Source: Comamonas sp. lk
GTDB lineage: Bacteria; Pseudomonadota; Gammaproteobacteria; Burkholderiales; Burkholderiaceae_C
Length of the DNA: 64,000 nucleotides
Direction: 5' to 3'
NCBI GenBank assembly: GCA_945865675.1
Contig: CAMBFO010000001.1
Location: 1 to 64,000, forward strand
Below, piece after piece: positions 53,400 through 64,000 of the stretch. The position numbers were made by a program, and so were the translations under genes. Position 1 is the stretch's first letter. Each line of letters starts with the position of its first letter. A model generated the notes under the pieces. It was given only the letters and a program-made list of their open reading frames with translations, did no database searches and was not told where the DNA came from.

Positions 53400-54134
53400 C
53401 TACGGTCGATCTTCCATGCTACCTGCGCTTTCCCCGTCGTTTTGCAGATAGACCCTACGCTGCAAATAGGAATCCCGCTTAAAGGAATACTGATCCAGGG
53501 CCACCGCATTGACGACATCGTCAGCCTGCAGGTAGCTAGCCCGCAAATCGGTAAAGCTGACAGCCATCATCAGGTCGCGCAGCACCACATCGTCCACATG
53601 GTTGGCCAGGTTGCCCTTCCAGTCCAGGGGATAGACCACAACCTCGATCAAAGTACGCGGGCCCAGCAAGGGCACCATGACAAAAGGCCCGGAGGGCACG
53701 CCCCAGCGGTTGAGCATCAGGCCGAAATCGGCCGGGTGCTTGTCGATGTCCAGCTTGCTAGCCACATCCACCAAGCCCAGCAAACCCACGGTGCTGTTGA
53801 CTGCCACGCGCTTGATGCTGTCCACCGTGGCCTTGGGCCGCAAAGACAATGCATTGTTCGGTATCGACCAGACATCGGCCAGATTGCCAAAAAAATGGCT
53901 CACGCTATTGCGCATCCAGCGCGGCAGCAACTCGGTGTAAGCAATGGCTACAGGGCGCATCACCGCATGATCGAGCACTTCATTGAAAGCGTAGATGCCG
54001 CGATTGATGCCTTCAAAAGGATCTACCAGATTGGCCGGCTTGGCCGTTTGCGCCCAAGCGCCGGATGCAGCACAAGCGATGGCCCCGATACAGGCCCAGG
54101 ACCGTAAGCGGCCAAGGAAATAAACACTAGGCAT
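53400..54134 (-). CDS. mlaA: MlaA/VacJ, outer-membrane phospholipid-removal protein
   Basis: MlaA removes mislocalised phospholipids from the outer leaflet with a porin. The 244-residue product has NLVDPFEGINRGIYAFNEVLDHAVMRP, DVWSIPNNALSLRP and LMLNRWGVPSGPFVMVPLLGPRTL. The N-terminus looks like a cleavable signal (ending GAWAQ) without a normal lipobox, unlike most MlaA lipoproteins. It lies inside the mla operon between mlaD and mlaC. Confidence 0.93.
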   Translation of the reverse strand: MPSVYFLGRLRSWACIGAIACAASGAWAQTAKPANLVDPFEGINRGIYAFNEVLDHAVMRPVAIAYTELLPRWMRNSVSHFFGNLADVWSIPNNALSLRPKATVDSIKRVAVNSTVGLLGLVDVASKLDIDKHPADFGLMLNRWGVPSGPFVMVPLLGPRTLIEVVVYPLDWKGNLANHVDDVVLRDLMMAVSFTDLRASYLQADDVVNAVALDQYSFKRDSYLQRRVYLQNDGESAGSMEDRP

Positions 54135-54613
54135 TAGTCTGCTTCTTTGGGCCCGGCGCTGGCTGCGGCTTTGCTATACAAAAACTGGCTGATCAGGCTC
54201 TCCAGTACGACCGCCGATTGGGTGGTGGTGATCATGGCGCCAGCGGCCAAAATCGCCTCCTCGGCGCCCGCCTCAATACCGAGGTATTGCTCTCCGAGCA
54301 AGCCGCTGGTCAAAATTTTGAGTGAGCTGTCTTTGGGGAAACGGTAACGACTTTCCATCGCAATATGCACCTGGGCCTGGAAACTTTTATCGTCGAACAC
54401 AATTTTTTCCACCCGCCCCACGACCACACCCGCACTGCGCACCGCCGCTTTGGCTTTAAGGCCGCCCACATTATCGAACTTGGCCGTCACTTTGTAGGTG
54501 GACTGGAAATTGAGACTGAGCAAATTGGCCGACTGCAAGGCCAGAAACAAAATGGCGACTGCGCCAATGAGCACAAACAGGCCAACCCACAGATCATTTT
54601 TTGAGCGTTGCAT
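54134..54613 (-). CDS. mlaD: MlaD, MCE-domain phospholipid transporter subunit
   Basis: MlaD forms a hexameric periplasmic ring on MlaFEB. The 159-residue product has one N-terminal helix (LWVGLFVLIGAVAILFLALQSA) and an MCE domain (YKVTAKFDNVGGLKAKAAVRSAGVVVGRVE). Its stop shares one base with the mlaA start. Confidence 0.95.
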   Translation of the reverse strand: MQRSKNDLWVGLFVLIGAVAILFLALQSANLLSLNFQSTYKVTAKFDNVGGLKAKAAVRSAGVVVGRVEKIVFDDKSFQAQVHIAMESRYRFPKDSSLKILTSGLLGEQYLGIEAGAEEAILAAGAMITTTQSAVVLESLISQFLYSKAAASAGPKEAD

Positions 54614-54639
54614 GCGAATTCTTTCTGGATAAGCGGTCG

Positions 54640-55422
54640 CTAAATCGTAAACATCATGGCGGTGAGGACAAAGTCCATGACCAACACCGACAAAGAGGCC
54701 ATCACCACGGTGCGGGTGGTGGCGCTGGCCACCCCTTCGGGGGTTGCTTGCGCGACATAGCCTTGCAATAGTGCGACGTAGGTAACGGCAAAACCAAAAA
54801 TGATGCTCTTGATGATGCCATTGCCCACATCACGCCAAACGTCCACGCCGCCCTGAATCTGGCTCCAAAAGGAGCCGGAATCCACACCTATCATCACCAC
54901 GCCGACCACCCAGCCGCCCACAATACCCATGGCGCTGAACACTGCGGCAAGCAAGGGCATGGCAATCACACCGCCCCAAAAGCGTGGCGCCAGTACCCGT
55001 AGCACGGGATCCACTGCCATCATTTCCATGACGCTGATTTGTTCGCCGGCTTTCATTAAGCCGATTTCTGCGGTCAGCGAGGTGCCGGCACGCCCGGCGA
55101 AAAGCAAAGCCGTGACCACCGGCCCCAACTCGCGCACCAGGCTGAGCGCCACCAGCAGGCCAAGGGCCTCGGAGGAGCCATAGCGCTGCAAGGTGTAGTA
55201 ACCCTGTAAGCCAAACACAAAGCCCACAAACAAACCGGAAAACGCAATGATGACCAGCGAATAATTGCCCAAAAAATGAATCTGGTCGCGGATCAGTCCA
55301 AAGCGCTGCAAACTAGAGCGCAAGGTAAGCAGCAAACGCACAAACAAGCGCGCGCCGTAGCCGATGTGCGCCAACTTTTCGCGCACTGCAAAACCTAGAT
55401 TGCGCAGGGCTTGGGCCATCAT
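54640..55422 (-). CDS. mlaE: MlaE, phospholipid ABC transporter permease
   Basis: The 260-residue permease has the family's LVLREL-like SLVRELGPVVTALLFAGRAGTSLTAEIGLM EQ-loop region and several membrane helices. It overlaps mlaF by four bases. Confidence 0.95.
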   Translation of the reverse strand: MMAQALRNLGFAVREKLAHIGYGARLFVRLLLTLRSSLQRFGLIRDQIHFLGNYSLVIIAFSGLFVGFVFGLQGYYTLQRYGSSEALGLLVALSLVRELGPVVTALLFAGRAGTSLTAEIGLMKAGEQISVMEMMAVDPVLRVLAPRFWGGVIAMPLLAAVFSAMGIVGGWVVGVVMIGVDSGSFWSQIQGGVDVWRDVGNGIIKSIIFGFAVTYVALLQGYVAQATPEGVASATTRTVVMASLSVLVMDFVLTAMMFTI

Positions 55423-56234
55423 GGCGCTGTCTCCACGCCAAAGTCTTGCGCCATCTCGAGCGCGGGGTAGTGAAAGCGCACCGGGCCATCGGTCCGTGCA
55501 TGTACGTACTGGTATACCAAGGGATCGGTGCTTTCGCGCACATGCTGGGGCGTACCTTCGGTGGCGACACGGCCATTGGCCAAAATTACCACATGGTCGG
55601 CAATACCAAAGGTTTGTTCCAACTCGTGGGACACAAAAATACTGGTCAGGCCCATGGTGTCATTAAGCTGGCGAATTAAATGCGCTGAGGTACCCAGGGA
55701 AATCGGATCCAGGCCGGAAAAGGGTTCGTCATACATCACCAGTTCCGGGTCGAGCGCTATCGCGCGCGCCAAGGCAATGCGCCTGGCCATACCGCCAGAG
55801 ACTTCGCTGGGCATCAGATCGCGCGCACCGCGCAGGCCCACGGCCTGCAACTTCATCAACACGATGTCCCGAATGAGCGGCTCGGGCAGCGCAGTGTGTT
55901 CGCGCAGGGGGAAAGCTACATTGTCAAAAACCGAAAGGTCTGCAAACAAGGCACCAAACTGAAAAAGCATACCCATGCGCCGGCGCGCTTCGTACAAAGC
56001 ACTTTGCTCCATAGCGCAGATGTCCTGGCCATCAAAAAGTACCCGGCCGCTTTGGGCCCGGATTTGTCCGCCGATCAGGCGCAACAAGGTAGTTTTTCCG
56101 CCGCCGCTGGCACCCATCAGCGCCGTCACTTTACCGCGCGGCACGCTAAAACTAGTGCCATCCAAAATCAGGCGTTCGTGGTAGGCGAAGCTCAGATTGT
56201 CAATGCGTACAAGGGGGTCGGAGGCAGCAGGCAT
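55419..56234 (-). CDS. mlaF: MlaF, phospholipid ABC transporter ATPase
   Basis: The 271-residue product has Walker A GASGGGKTTLL, ABC signature VSGGMARRIALARAI, Walker B ELVMYDEPFSGLD and the H-loop SHELEQTF. It heads mlaFEDACB. A 118-base gap upstream separates it from gltD. Confidence 0.95.
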   Translation of the reverse strand: MPAASDPLVRIDNLSFAYHERLILDGTSFSVPRGKVTALMGASGGGKTTLLRLIGGQIRAQSGRVLFDGQDICAMEQSALYEARRRMGMLFQFGALFADLSVFDNVAFPLREHTALPEPLIRDIVLMKLQAVGLRGARDLMPSEVSGGMARRIALARAIALDPELVMYDEPFSGLDPISLGTSAHLIRQLNDTMGLTSIFVSHELEQTFGIADHVVILANGRVATEGTPQHVRESTDPLVYQYVHARTDGPVRFHYPALEMAQDFGVETAP

Positions 56235-56352
56235 GGTGCGATAGGGTAGGCTCGCATCATAAGGGCTAGGCCGACCTCTAACCCGCGCTTTGGCAGTCTT
56301 GGCGAAAAGTTAGGCCGGACATTTACTAAGATTTACACGCGCGGGCATGCGC

Positions 56353-57819
56353 CTAGCGCGGCAGCTCGCTCGTGCCCATCAAAAATTCATCGATCGCGCG
56401 TGCCGCCTGGCGCCCCTCGCGGATCGCCCAAACCACCAAGGACTGACCGCGCCGCATATCGCCCGCGGCAAACACCCTGGGCAGGTTGGTGGCATAGGCG
56501 CTAGCGCCTTCGGTGGACGCTTTGGCGTTAGAGCGACCGTCCTTGACCACACCAAAAGCGTCCAGCACGCTGGCCACCGGATGCACAAAGCCCATTGCTA
56601 GCAGCACCAAATCCGCCTGGTAGGTTTTCTCCGTGCCAGGCACTTCCACCAACTTGCCGGCTTTCATTTCCACGTGCACCGTGGTCAGGGTTTTGACCTT
56701 GCCTTTTTCACCGGAAAAGGACTTGGTGGACACCGCAAATTCGCGCCCGCAGCCTTCTTCGTGGCTGGAACTGGTGCGCAATTTCAGAGGCCAGTAAGGC
56801 CAGGTAAGAGGCCGGTCTTCCACTTCGGGCGGCTGCGGCATCACTTCAAACTGGGTGACACTGGCCGCGCCATGGCGGTTGCTAGTGCCTACGCAGTCCG
56901 AGCCGGTATCGCCGCCGCCAATAACGATGACATGCTTGCCGTCGGCACGCAATTGGCCGGGAAATTTATCGCCGGCGTTGACTTTGTTTTGCTGGGGCAA
57001 AAACTCCATGGCGAAATGGATTCCATCGAGCTCGCGGCCCGGCACCGGTAAGTCACGCGACTGCTCCGAACCACCGGCGAGCAATACCGCATCAAAGTCT
57101 TTTTGCAATTGTGCTGCGGACACCGTTTCTTGGGCCCAGTTGGTAACTTTGGAATCCTTGGGCAACTCGCCCACCAGCACGCCAGTGCGCACGCTTACCC
57201 CTTCGGCCTGCAACTGCGCCATGCGCCGGTCGATATGGCCCTTGTCCATTTTGAAGTCCGGAATGCCGTAGCGCAGCAGGCCGCCGACGCGGTCATTTTT
57301 TTCAAACACCGTGACTGCATGGCCGACGCGCGCCAGTTGCTGCGCTGCTGCCAGACCGGCAGGGCCGGAGCCAATGACAGCTACTTTTTTACCCGTCTGC
57401 TGCGCTGCGGGCTGGGCCTGCACCCAGCCCTCAGTCCAGGCGCGGTCGATGATGGCGTGCTCAATGGACTTGATCCCCACCGCGTCGTCATTCACATTTA
57501 AGGTACACGCCGCCTCGCAGGGCGCGGGGCAGATCCGGCCAGTGAACTCGGGAAAATTATTGGTGCTGTGTAAGACCTCGATAGCCGCTTTCCAGTCGTC
57601 GCGGAACACCAGGTCATTGAAGTCCGGAATGATGTTGTTGACTGGGCAGCCGTTATTGCAAAACGGCGTGCCGCAATCCATGCAGCGCGCGCTTTGGGTC
57701 TTGGCCTGTCGGTCATTCAGACCGATCACAAATTCTTTGTAATTTTTGAGTCGCTCGGGCACAGGCGCATAGCCCTCTTGGACGCGTGCAAACTCCATGA
57801 ATCCGGTAATTTTTCCCAT
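56353..57819 (-). CDS. gltD: Glutamate synthase small subunit
   Basis: GltD feeds NADPH electrons to GltB. The 488-residue product has the N-terminal iron-sulfur cysteines in [20 protein letters not shown]-binding [15 protein letters not shown] and NADPH-binding [14 protein letters not shown]. It is 32 bases after gltB. Confidence 0.96.
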   Translation of the reverse strand: MGKITGFMEFARVQEGYAPVPERLKNYKEFVIGLNDRQAKTQSARCMDCGTPFCNNGCPVNNIIPDFNDLVFRDDWKAAIEVLHSTNNFPEFTGRICPAPCEAACTLNVNDDAVGIKSIEHAIIDRAWTEGWVQAQPAAQQTGKKVAVIGSGPAGLAAAQQLARVGHAVTVFEKNDRVGGLLRYGIPDFKMDKGHIDRRMAQLQAEGVSVRTGVLVGELPKDSKVTNWAQETVSAAQLQKDFDAVLLAGGSEQSRDLPVPGRELDGIHFAMEFLPQQNKVNAGDKFPGQLRADGKHVIVIGGGDTGSDCVGTSNRHGAASVTQFEVMPQPPEVEDRPLTWPYWPLKLRTSSSHEEGCGREFAVSTKSFSGEKGKVKTLTTVHVEMKAGKLVEVPGTEKTYQADLVLLAMGFVHPVASVLDAFGVVKDGRSNAKASTEGASAYATNLPRVFAAGDMRRGQSLVVWAIREGRQAARAIDEFLMGTSELPR

Positions 57820-57851
57820 GATGCTGATCCTGTGTAATCGGTAATGCGCGC

Positions 57852-60800
57852 TTATACCGCTGCGCTGCGCTTGGCCTTGGCCGCGGTTGGAGTCTTAGCC
57901 ACTGCGGATTTTTTGGCATGAATTTCGACCAGCGCACGCTTGTATTCCAGAGGGAATACCTTCACGAATTTTGCGCGCGCGCTGTCCCACTGGTCCAGCA
58001 ATTCGCGGGCGCGCTTGCTGCCGGTCCAGCGGTTGTGGTCCTCCAGCAATTTACGCAATTGCGCTTCATCGGATTGAACCCCGTGCCACACGGCTTTGTC
58101 GATCTGCGCTTCTTGCTCCTTGGCACTTAGCACCGGCTCCATGCTGACCATGGCGGTATTGCAGCGGCTGGCGAATTGACCGTCCTCGTCATAGACATAA
58201 GCGATGCCCCCGCTCATACCGGCGGCAAAGTTACGCCCGGTTCTTCCCAAGACCAGCACGGTGCCGCCCGTCATGTATTCGCAGCCATGGTCGCCGGTGC
58301 CTTCAACGACCGCCGTCGCACCCGATAGGCGGACCGCAAAGCGCTCACCGGCCACGCCGCTGAAAAAGGCTTCGCCGCTGGTGGCGCCGTACAGCACGGT
58401 ATTGCCCACAATGGTATTGCGGATGGCTTCGCCCCGGAAATCAATGCTCGGGCGTACCACCACGCGCCCGCCGGACAAGCCCTTGCCGGTGTAGTCATTG
58501 GCGTCGCCTATCAGGTACAGCGTTACGCCCTTGCATAAAAAGGCGCCAAAGGACTGGCCGCCCGTGCCTTCGAGCTGGATACGGATACTGTCATCAGGCA
58601 GGCCTTCAGGGTGCACCTTGGTAATCGCGCCCGACAGCATGGCTCCCACGGAGCGGTTCACATTGCGCGCCGCTTCCATGAACTGTATTTTTTCGCCTTT
58701 GTCGATAGCGGCGCGGCTTTTTTCTATCAGACGCACGTCCAGCGCATTTTCCAGGCCATGGTCCTGCGCTTGATTTTGAAAACGGGACACGCTGGCAGGC
58801 ACTTGCGGCTGCGCAAACAAGCGGCTGAAATCCAGGCCGCTGGACTTCCAATGGTCGATGCCCTTGCGCATGTCCAGCAGATCGGCCCGGCCAATCAAAT
58901 CGTCGAACTTACGTATGCCCAGCTGCGCCATGATGTGGCGCACTTCTTCAGCCACGAAGAAAAAGTAGTTCACGACATGCTCGGGCTTGCCGGAGAATTT
59001 TTTGCGCAGCACCGGGTCTTGCGTTGCCACGCCGACTGGGCAGGTGTTGAGATGGCATTTGCGCATCATGATGCAGCCTTCAACCACCAGCGGCGCAGTG
59101 GCAAAGCCGAACTCATCGGCGCCGAGCAAGGCGCCAATGGCCACGTCGCGGCCGGTTTTCATCTGGCCGTCTACCTGCACCCGGATGCGGCTGCGCAAAC
59201 GGTTAAGTACCAGCACTTGCTGCGTCTCGGCCAAGCCGATTTCCCAGGGGCTGCCCGCGTGTTTGATCGAGGACCAGGGCGAGGCACCGGTGCCGCCGTC
59301 ATGCCCAGCAATCACCACATGGTCAGCCTTGCATTTGGCCACACCGGCCGCCACCGTGCCCACGCCGATCTCGGAGACCAGCTTGACACTGATGTCGGAA
59401 TGGGGAGCGACGTTTTTGAGGTCGTGAATCAATTGCGCCAGGTCTTCAATGGAATAAATATCGTGGTGGGGGGGCGGCGAGATCAGGCCGACACCGGGCA
59501 CCGAGTAGCGCAGTTTGCCGATGTATTCGGACACTTTGCCACCAGGCAACTGCCCGCCTTCGCCGGGCTTAGCGCCTTGGGCCATCTTGATCTGAATCTG
59601 GTCGGCGCTGACCAGGTATTCCGCTGTCACACCAAAGCGGCCCGAAGCCACCTGCTTGATTTTGGAGCGCATCGAGTCGCCTGCTTGCAATTCGTAGTCG
59701 ACCTCGAAAATTTCCTTGCCCAAGAGGTCGGACATGGTCTGTCCTTGCTGGATGGGAATGCCTTTGAGCTCATTGCGGTAGCGCAGCGGGTCTTCACCGC
59801 CTTCGCCGGTATTGCTCTTGCCGCCAATGCGGTTCATGGCCACTGCCAGCGTGCTGTGCGCCTCAGTAGAAATAGAGCCCAGCGACATCGCGCCAGTAGC
59901 AAAACGTTTGACAATTTCGGCCGCTGGCTCTACCTCGTCGATGGAGATAGCTTTGGCCGGGTCGATGCGAAATTCAAACAGGCCGCGCAAAGTGAGTTGG
60001 CGGCGCGTCTGGTCATTAATGATTTGGGAGTACTCTTTATAGGTGCCCCAGTTGTTGGCGCGCGTACTGTGTTGCAGCTTGGCAATCGCGTCGGGCGTCC
60101 ACATATGCTCTTCGCCACGCACGCGCCAGGCGTATTCGCCACCGGCATCCAGGGCCTGGGCCAGCACCGGGTCTTTGCCAAAGGCCAGTTTATGGGTGCG
60201 TATGGCTTCTTCAGCGATTTCAAAAACGCCTATGCCTTCAACGCGGCTGGGGGTGCCTGTGAAGTATTTGCGTGCAGTTTCGCTGGACAGGCCGATCGCC
60301 TCGAACAACTGCGCGCCGCAGTAGCTCATATAGGTGCTGACGCCCATCTTGGACATGATTTTGGACAGCCCTTTGCCCACGGCTTTGACGTAGTTGTAGA
60401 TCGCTTTGTCGGCACTGAGCGCACCGGGCAGGCCCTCGCTCATCTGCACCAGTGTTTCCATCGCCAAGTAAGGATGCACCGCTTCGGCGCCGTAGCCGGC
60501 GAGCACCGCGAAATGGTGCACCTCGCGCGCGCTGCCGGTTTCCACCACCAGCCCGGCGGTGGTGCGCAAGCCTTCGAGCACCAGGTGCTGGTGGATGGCG
60601 GACAAAGCCAGCAAAGCAGGTATGGCGACCTGGGTAGCGCCCATGGCGCGGTCACTGACGATGAGAATATTGTTGCCGCTCTTGATGGCATCGACTGCCT
60701 CGGCGCACAGCGAAGCGAGTTTGGCCTCCACGCCTTCGCGGCCCCAGGCCAGCGGGTAGGTGATATCCAGGGTGTAGCTGCGAAATTTGCCCTGGGTGTG

Positions 60801-62576
60801 GCGCTCTATGTCGCGCAACTTGGCCATGTCGGTGAAGTCGAGCACAGGCTGGGAGACTTCCAGGCGCATCGGCGGGTTAACTTGGTTGATGTCCAACAAA
60901 TTGGGCTTGGGGCCCACAAAAGACACCAAGGACATCACGATGGCTTCGCGAATTGGGTCAATCGGCGGATTAGTGACTTGGGCAAACAGCTGTTTGAAGT
61001 AGCTATACAGCGGCTTATTCTTGTCGCTCAGAACGGCCAAGGGGCTGTCGTTGCCCATCGAGCCCAAGGCCTCTTCACCCAGACTGGCCATGGGGGCAAT
61101 CAGGAACTTCAAGTCTTCCTGGGTGTAGCCAAAAGCTTGTTGGCGGTCGAGCAAGCTGGCCGCATGGGGCGCTACAGCCGGTGCGGCTTCTTCGCTCGCC
61201 ACATGGTCGATCTTGATGCGCAGGTTTTCAATCCACTGCTTGTAGGGACGGCTATTGGCCAAACCCGATTTGAGTTCTTCGTCATCGATCATGCGGCCCT
61301 GTTCCAGGTCGATCAGGAACATCTTGCCTGGCTGCAAGCGCCATTTGCGCACGATTTTGTTTTCCGGCACCGGTAGTACGCCGGATTCCGAGCCCATGAT
61401 CACCAAATCATCGTCGGTAATGCAATAGCGCGAGGGGCGCAGGCCATTGCGGTCCAGCGTAGCGCCGATCTGGCGACCATCGGTAAAAACGATAGAAGCC
61501 GGGCCATCCCAAGGTTCGAGCATGGCGGCGTGGTATTCGTAAAAAGCACGGCGGCGCTCGTCCATAGTGCCGTGGTTTTCCCAGGGCTCGGGGATCATCA
61601 TCATCATGGCCTGGCTGATGGGGTAGCCGGCCATGGTCAGCAGTTCCAGACAGTTGTCAAAAGTGGCCGTGTCGGACTGACCGGCAAAGCTGATGGGATA
61701 CAGCTTTTTCAGGTCGGCGGCGAGCACGGGCGAGGACATCACGCCCTCGCGGGCTTTCATCCAGTTGTAATTGCCTTTGACGGTGTTGATTTCGCCGTTA
61801 TGCGCCACGTAGCGGTAAGGGTGGGCCAGCGGCCATTCCGGAAAGGTGTTGGTGGAAAAACGCTGGTGCACCAGGCCCAGTGCGGAAATGCAGCGCGCGT
61901 CTTCCAAGTCTTTGAAGTAGGTGCCCACCTGGTCAGCCAGCAGCAAACCTTTGTAGATCACCGTGCGGCTGGACATGCTGGGAACATAGTATTCCTTGCT
62001 GTGCTTGAGGTTGAGGTGCTGGATAGCGGCGCTGGCGGTTTTTCGGATCACATAGAGCTTGCGCTCGAGCGCGTCCTGCACAATCACATCGTTACCGCGT
62101 CCGATAAACACCTGGCGTATCACCGGCTCTTTATCCCGCACCGTGGGGGACATGGGCATCTCGGCATTGAGCGGCACATCGCGCCAGCCCAAAAGCACCT
62201 GGCCTTCGGCCTTGATAGCGCGTTCCATTTCCTGCTCACAGGCCAGACGTGAGGCATGCTCTTTGGGCAGGAATATCATGCCAACGCCGTATTCGCCAGC
62301 GGCGGGTAATTGCACCCCCTGGGCCGCCATTTCTTCGCGGTAGAGCGCATCGGGCAATTGAATCAATATGCCGGCGCCATCGCCCATGAGTTTGTCTGCG
62401 CCCACCGCACCGCGATGGTCCAGGTTTTCCAGAATCTTGAGTGCGTTGCTGACAATGCTATGGCTCTTCTCGCCCCGGATGTGCGCCACAAAGCCCACGC
62501 CACAAGCGTCATGCTCCTGCTCCCCCGCATACAAACCAAATTGCTGCAAATGCTCCCTCTCGGCCGCCGTGGTCAT
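57852..62576 (-). CDS. gltB: Glutamate synthase large subunit
   Basis: GltB makes two glutamates from glutamine and 2-oxoglutarate. The 1574-residue product begins with a short propeptide before the nucleophile in [14 protein letters not shown], has the FMN-domain [18 protein letters not shown], the iron-sulfur loop [19 protein letters not shown] and a C-terminal GXGXG beta-helix domain. A 921-codon ORF on the plus strand is a composition shadow. The length is normal for Betaproteobacteria. Confidence 0.97.
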   Translation of the reverse strand: MTTAAEREHLQQFGLYAGEQEHDACGVGFVAHIRGEKSHSIVSNALKILENLDHRGAVGADKLMGDGAGILIQLPDALYREEMAAQGVQLPAAGEYGVGMIFLPKEHASRLACEQEMERAIKAEGQVLLGWRDVPLNAEMPMSPTVRDKEPVIRQVFIGRGNDVIVQDALERKLYVIRKTASAAIQHLNLKHSKEYYVPSMSSRTVIYKGLLLADQVGTYFKDLEDARCISALGLVHQRFSTNTFPEWPLAHPYRYVAHNGEINTVKGNYNWMKAREGVMSSPVLAADLKKLYPISFAGQSDTATFDNCLELLTMAGYPISQAMMMMIPEPWENHGTMDERRRAFYEYHAAMLEPWDGPASIVFTDGRQIGATLDRNGLRPSRYCITDDDLVIMGSESGVLPVPENKIVRKWRLQPGKMFLIDLEQGRMIDDEELKSGLANSRPYKQWIENLRIKIDHVASEEAAPAVAPHAASLLDRQQAFGYTQEDLKFLIAPMASLGEEALGSMGNDSPLAVLSDKNKPLYSYFKQLFAQVTNPPIDPIREAIVMSLVSFVGPKPNLLDINQVNPPMRLEVSQPVLDFTDMAKLRDIERHTQGKFRSYTLDITYPLAWGREGVEAKLASLCAEAVDAIKSGNNILIVSDRAMGATQVAIPALLALSAIHQHLVLEGLRTTAGLVVETGSAREVHHFAVLAGYGAEAVHPYLAMETLVQMSEGLPGALSADKAIYNYVKAVGKGLSKIMSKMGVSTYMSYCGAQLFEAIGLSSETARKYFTGTPSRVEGIGVFEIAEEAIRTHKLAFGKDPVLAQALDAGGEYAWRVRGEEHMWTPDAIAKLQHSTRANNWGTYKEYSQIINDQTRRQLTLRGLFEFRIDPAKAISIDEVEPAAEIVKRFATGAMSLGSISTEAHSTLAVAMNRIGGKSNTGEGGEDPLRYRNELKGIPIQQGQTMSDLLGKEIFEVDYELQAGDSMRSKIKQVASGRFGVTAEYLVSADQIQIKMAQGAKPGEGGQLPGGKVSEYIGKLRYSVPGVGLISPPPHHDIYSIEDLAQLIHDLKNVAPHSDISVKLVSEIGVGTVAAGVAKCKADHVVIAGHDGGTGASPWSSIKHAGSPWEIGLAETQQVLVLNRLRSRIRVQVDGQMKTGRDVAIGALLGADEFGFATAPLVVEGCIMMRKCHLNTCPVGVATQDPVLRKKFSGKPEHVVNYFFFVAEEVRHIMAQLGIRKFDDLIGRADLLDMRKGIDHWKSSGLDFSRLFAQPQVPASVSRFQNQAQDHGLENALDVRLIEKSRAAIDKGEKIQFMEAARNVNRSVGAMLSGAITKVHPEGLPDDSIRIQLEGTGGQSFGAFLCKGVTLYLIGDANDYTGKGLSGGRVVVRPSIDFRGEAIRNTIVGNTVLYGATSGEAFFSGVAGERFAVRLSGATAVVEGTGDHGCEYMTGGTVLVLGRTGRNFAAGMSGGIAYVYDEDGQFASRCNTAMVSMEPVLSAKEQEAQIDKAVWHGVQSDEAQLRKLLEDHNRWTGSKRARELLDQWDSARAKFVKVFPLEYKRALVEIHAKKSAVAKTPTAAKAKRSAAV

Positions 62577-62643
62577 AACCCGCTCCTGGAAAATTACAAA
62601 GGACGATAAGCATACTGCAATGCAGCATCTTTCATTGAAAAAT

Positions 62644-62711
62644 AATTGGGGTCAGATCCCAATTAAATCAAAAGGGAACGGAATTCTGATTAATTGGGGA
62701 CAGATTAAATT
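62644..62711. repeat. REP-like palindromic repeats upstream of gltB
   Basis: AATTGGGGTCAGATCCCAATT (62644-62664) is an imperfect palindrome with perfect 7-base arms. A related unit, AATTGGGGACAGATTAAATT, is at 62692-62711. Such GGGGTCAGATCCCAATT words are frequently found beside RAYT transposases, here 110 bases away. Confidence 0.7.
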
Positions 62712-62819
62712 CACCGTTCAGTTCGCTGCCCGCAAATACCTAACTAAATAGGTGGGGCGGGCATCTCGGGCGGAGCATGCATCATCCGCCGCCCCACAGA
62801 AAATCGAGTGGGCAGGCAA

Positions 62820-63521
62820 TTACGGAATTTCGGGCCGCGCCGCAGCAGGCCTGCCGGCCTTGGACTTGCTGATGCGGCGGTCGGTTCGTTTTTGCAAATC
62901 TGCAACAAAATCCGGCTCACCCAGCGCCCAACCGCTGAGGGTTGCGTCGGTCAGGGCTTGCTGTGCGGCGCCATCCACCCCGGATTGCACCCAGGCCTGG
63001 TAAGCAGCCTCGCGGGCGAAGGGGGTGTTGCCCATTTCCCAATACAGAGGGTGCGGGTTGACCAAGGGGTCGGCGCGCACCCCGGTGTAATGCGCATACG
63101 AGGACCAGGGATAGTCTTGCGGCCCTGCCACCATGCCCGCGCGCACCGGGTTCAAGTCGATATAGGCCATGCACTGCAATAAATAGCGCTCCGTTTGCAG
63201 CACGGTGGAGCGGTAACGCCCTTCCCATAAGGTGCCGGTACGCGCTTGTTTGCGGTTGAAATACTGCACATAGCTGCGGCCCACAGCTTGCATCATGCGC
63301 GGCAGGCCTTCGGATTCCTCGGGGGTGAGTAACAGATGGAAATGGTTGCTCATCAGCACATAGGAATGCACCGCCACCTGGCATTCACGGGCCTGCGTGC
63401 GCAGCAAGTCCAGCAAATAGCGGTAATCGGCGGCGCTGGTAAATATCGCCTGCCGGTTGTTGCCCCGCTGAATAATGTGGTGCGGGTAGCCGGACAGACT
63501 GAGGCGGGGTAGGCGGGCCAT
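62820..63521 (-). CDS. REP-associated tyrosine transposase (RAYT, Y1 family)
   Basis: The 233-residue product has the IS200/Y1 HUH motif NHFHLLLTPEE, the conserved start ARLPRLSLSGYPHHIIQRGNNRQ, GTLWEGRYRSTVLQ and a tyrosine in ERYLLQCMAYIDLNPVRAGMV. RAYTs move or spread REP elements. It appears intact. It is single-copy in this window. Confidence 0.92.
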   Translation of the reverse strand: MARLPRLSLSGYPHHIIQRGNNRQAIFTSAADYRYLLDLLRTQARECQVAVHSYVLMSNHFHLLLTPEESEGLPRMMQAVGRSYVQYFNRKQARTGTLWEGRYRSTVLQTERYLLQCMAYIDLNPVRAGMVAGPQDYPWSSYAHYTGVRADPLVNPHPLYWEMGNTPFAREAAYQAWVQSGVDGAAQQALTDATLSGWALGEPDFVADLQKRTDRRISKSKAGRPAAARPEIP

Positions 63522-63595
63522 AGGCGATGGGGTGGGTTTGCCCCATCTTATCCCTAACCCGTCCCTAATTTACCGTGTCGGCCCGCGCCATCTCG

Positions 63596-64000
63596 TTAGC
63601 GTGGAGCCCGGGTCACGCGCACCTTGCCGCCGGAAGTCACGATGATGACAGCGTCACCCGCCAAAAGGGTTTCATTGCCCTTAGCCTGTACGATGGCACG
63701 GCGATCGCCATTGCGCAATTGGACGATGATTTCAACGGCCTCTTCCTTGGTTCCCATGCGCTCGATCGCATTGCCGACTATTGCGCCGGCCACGCCGGCC
63801 AAGATACCAAGGCTGGTTTTTTCACGCTCAATGCTGCTGCCACCACTGCCGACCATGGCGCCAACCACACCGCCTGCGGCTGCACCCATACCGGACTGGC
63901 TACCGTCAACGGTAACGGGCCGGATGGTAATAATCACGCCGTCCTGCACCAGGGCGGCCACTTGGGCGTCTTGGCGGCTGATCACATCCGGACTGCTGGT
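63596..64000 (-). CDS. Glycine-zipper (SlyB-like) outer-membrane protein, N-terminus cut by the window
   Basis: The frame stays open to the right edge, so the real start is outside the window; the track GTG at 63985 is internal. The visible 134 codons show VQDGVIITIRPVTVDG, a glycine zipper (GMGAAAGGVVGAMVGSGG ... GILAGVAGAIVGNAIE) and a C-terminal IIVTSGGKVRVTRAPR. This matches SlyB/Pcp-type lipoproteins. Confidence 0.8.
   Translation of the reverse strand, partial: TSSPDVISRQDAQVAALVQDGVIITIRPVTVDGSQSGMGAAAGGVVGAMVGSGGSSIEREKTSLGILAGVAGAIVGNAIERMGTKEEAVEIIVQLRNGDRRAIVQAKGNETLLAGDAVIIVTSGGKVRVTRAPR

Noticed and set aside
58611-61376. 921-codon plus-strand ORF antisense to gltB
   Set aside because: It lies wholly inside gltB, is rich in His, Gln and Arg as expected of antisense GC-rich codons, and shows no domain. 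It is a shadow.
1-64000. CRISPR array
   Set aside because: I found no series of regularly spaced direct repeats of 25-40 bases and no cas genes. The only regular repeats are the two-copy units listed above.

Overview
The window looks like a chromosomal segment of a phototrophic betaproteobacterium of the order Burkholderiales, most likely a Rhodoferax-like member of the Comamonadaceae. The supporting evidence is a tetraheme reaction-centre cytochrome (PufC), a high-potential iron-sulfur protein (HiPIP), a complete system I cytochrome c maturation operon, a bc1 complex followed by sspA-sspB, and the order gltB-gltD / mla / bolA / murA / his / tat familiar from Burkholderiales. The genus is an inference from gene content only; no alignment was run.

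Layout. 1-1200: truncated dusB and a YqaA-like membrane protein. 1367-6079: a minus-strand operon metallophosphoesterase, monoheme cytochrome c, DUF1566 protein, soxY, soxZ, HiPIP, facing a divergent LysR regulator that appears to have a leaderless promoter. 6162-7539: pufC without other puf genes, plus a small overlapping ORF; the upstream region carries a TGT-N12-ACA motif of the PpsR/CrtJ type. 7928-14692: ccmABCDEFGHI. 14807-20445: HyuA-like hydantoinase/oxoprolinase, a second metallophosphoesterase and a CocE-like hydrolase. 20509-21312: three very small genes. 21344-28128: a 6.7 kb integrative element in the 3' end of tRNA-Thr(UGU), bounded by 55-bp direct repeats, carrying an integrase, an AlpA-like protein, a RepA-like ATPase and unfamiliar cargo. 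28113-37616: tRNA-Thr, sspB, sspA, petCBA, pdxA, a Nif3-like gene, a DegS/HtrA-like protease, tatCBA and a HIT protein. 37676-49055: the his operon, interrupted between hisF and hisI by 3.6 kb of small genes with attC-like inverted repeats. 49086-56234: murA, bolA, an ABC exporter and a full mla operon that includes mlaA. 56353-62576: gltD and gltB. 62644-63521: REP-like repeats and a RAYT transposase. 63596-64000: the edge of a glycine-zipper protein.

How the genes fit together. Much of the left half concerns periplasmic electron transfer. The ccm operon matures c-type cytochromes; pufC, the monoheme cytochrome and cytochrome c1 are all clients. The operon at 1367-4657 encodes a SoxYZ sulfur carrier, a Sox-like cytochrome, a periplasmic phosphoesterase-fold protein and a HiPIP. 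It could feed electrons from reduced sulfur compounds through HiPIP to the PufC heme string. SoxB, SoxAX and SoxCD are not in the window. SoxY, HiPIP and the phosphoesterase carry twin-arginine signals, and tatABC is also present.

The three places most likely to hold something undescribed are the soxYZ-HiPIP operon, the cargo of the tRNA-Thr island (a 487-residue membrane-anchored protein convergent with two small genes that share a duplicated leader), and the integron-like cassette cluster inside the his operon.
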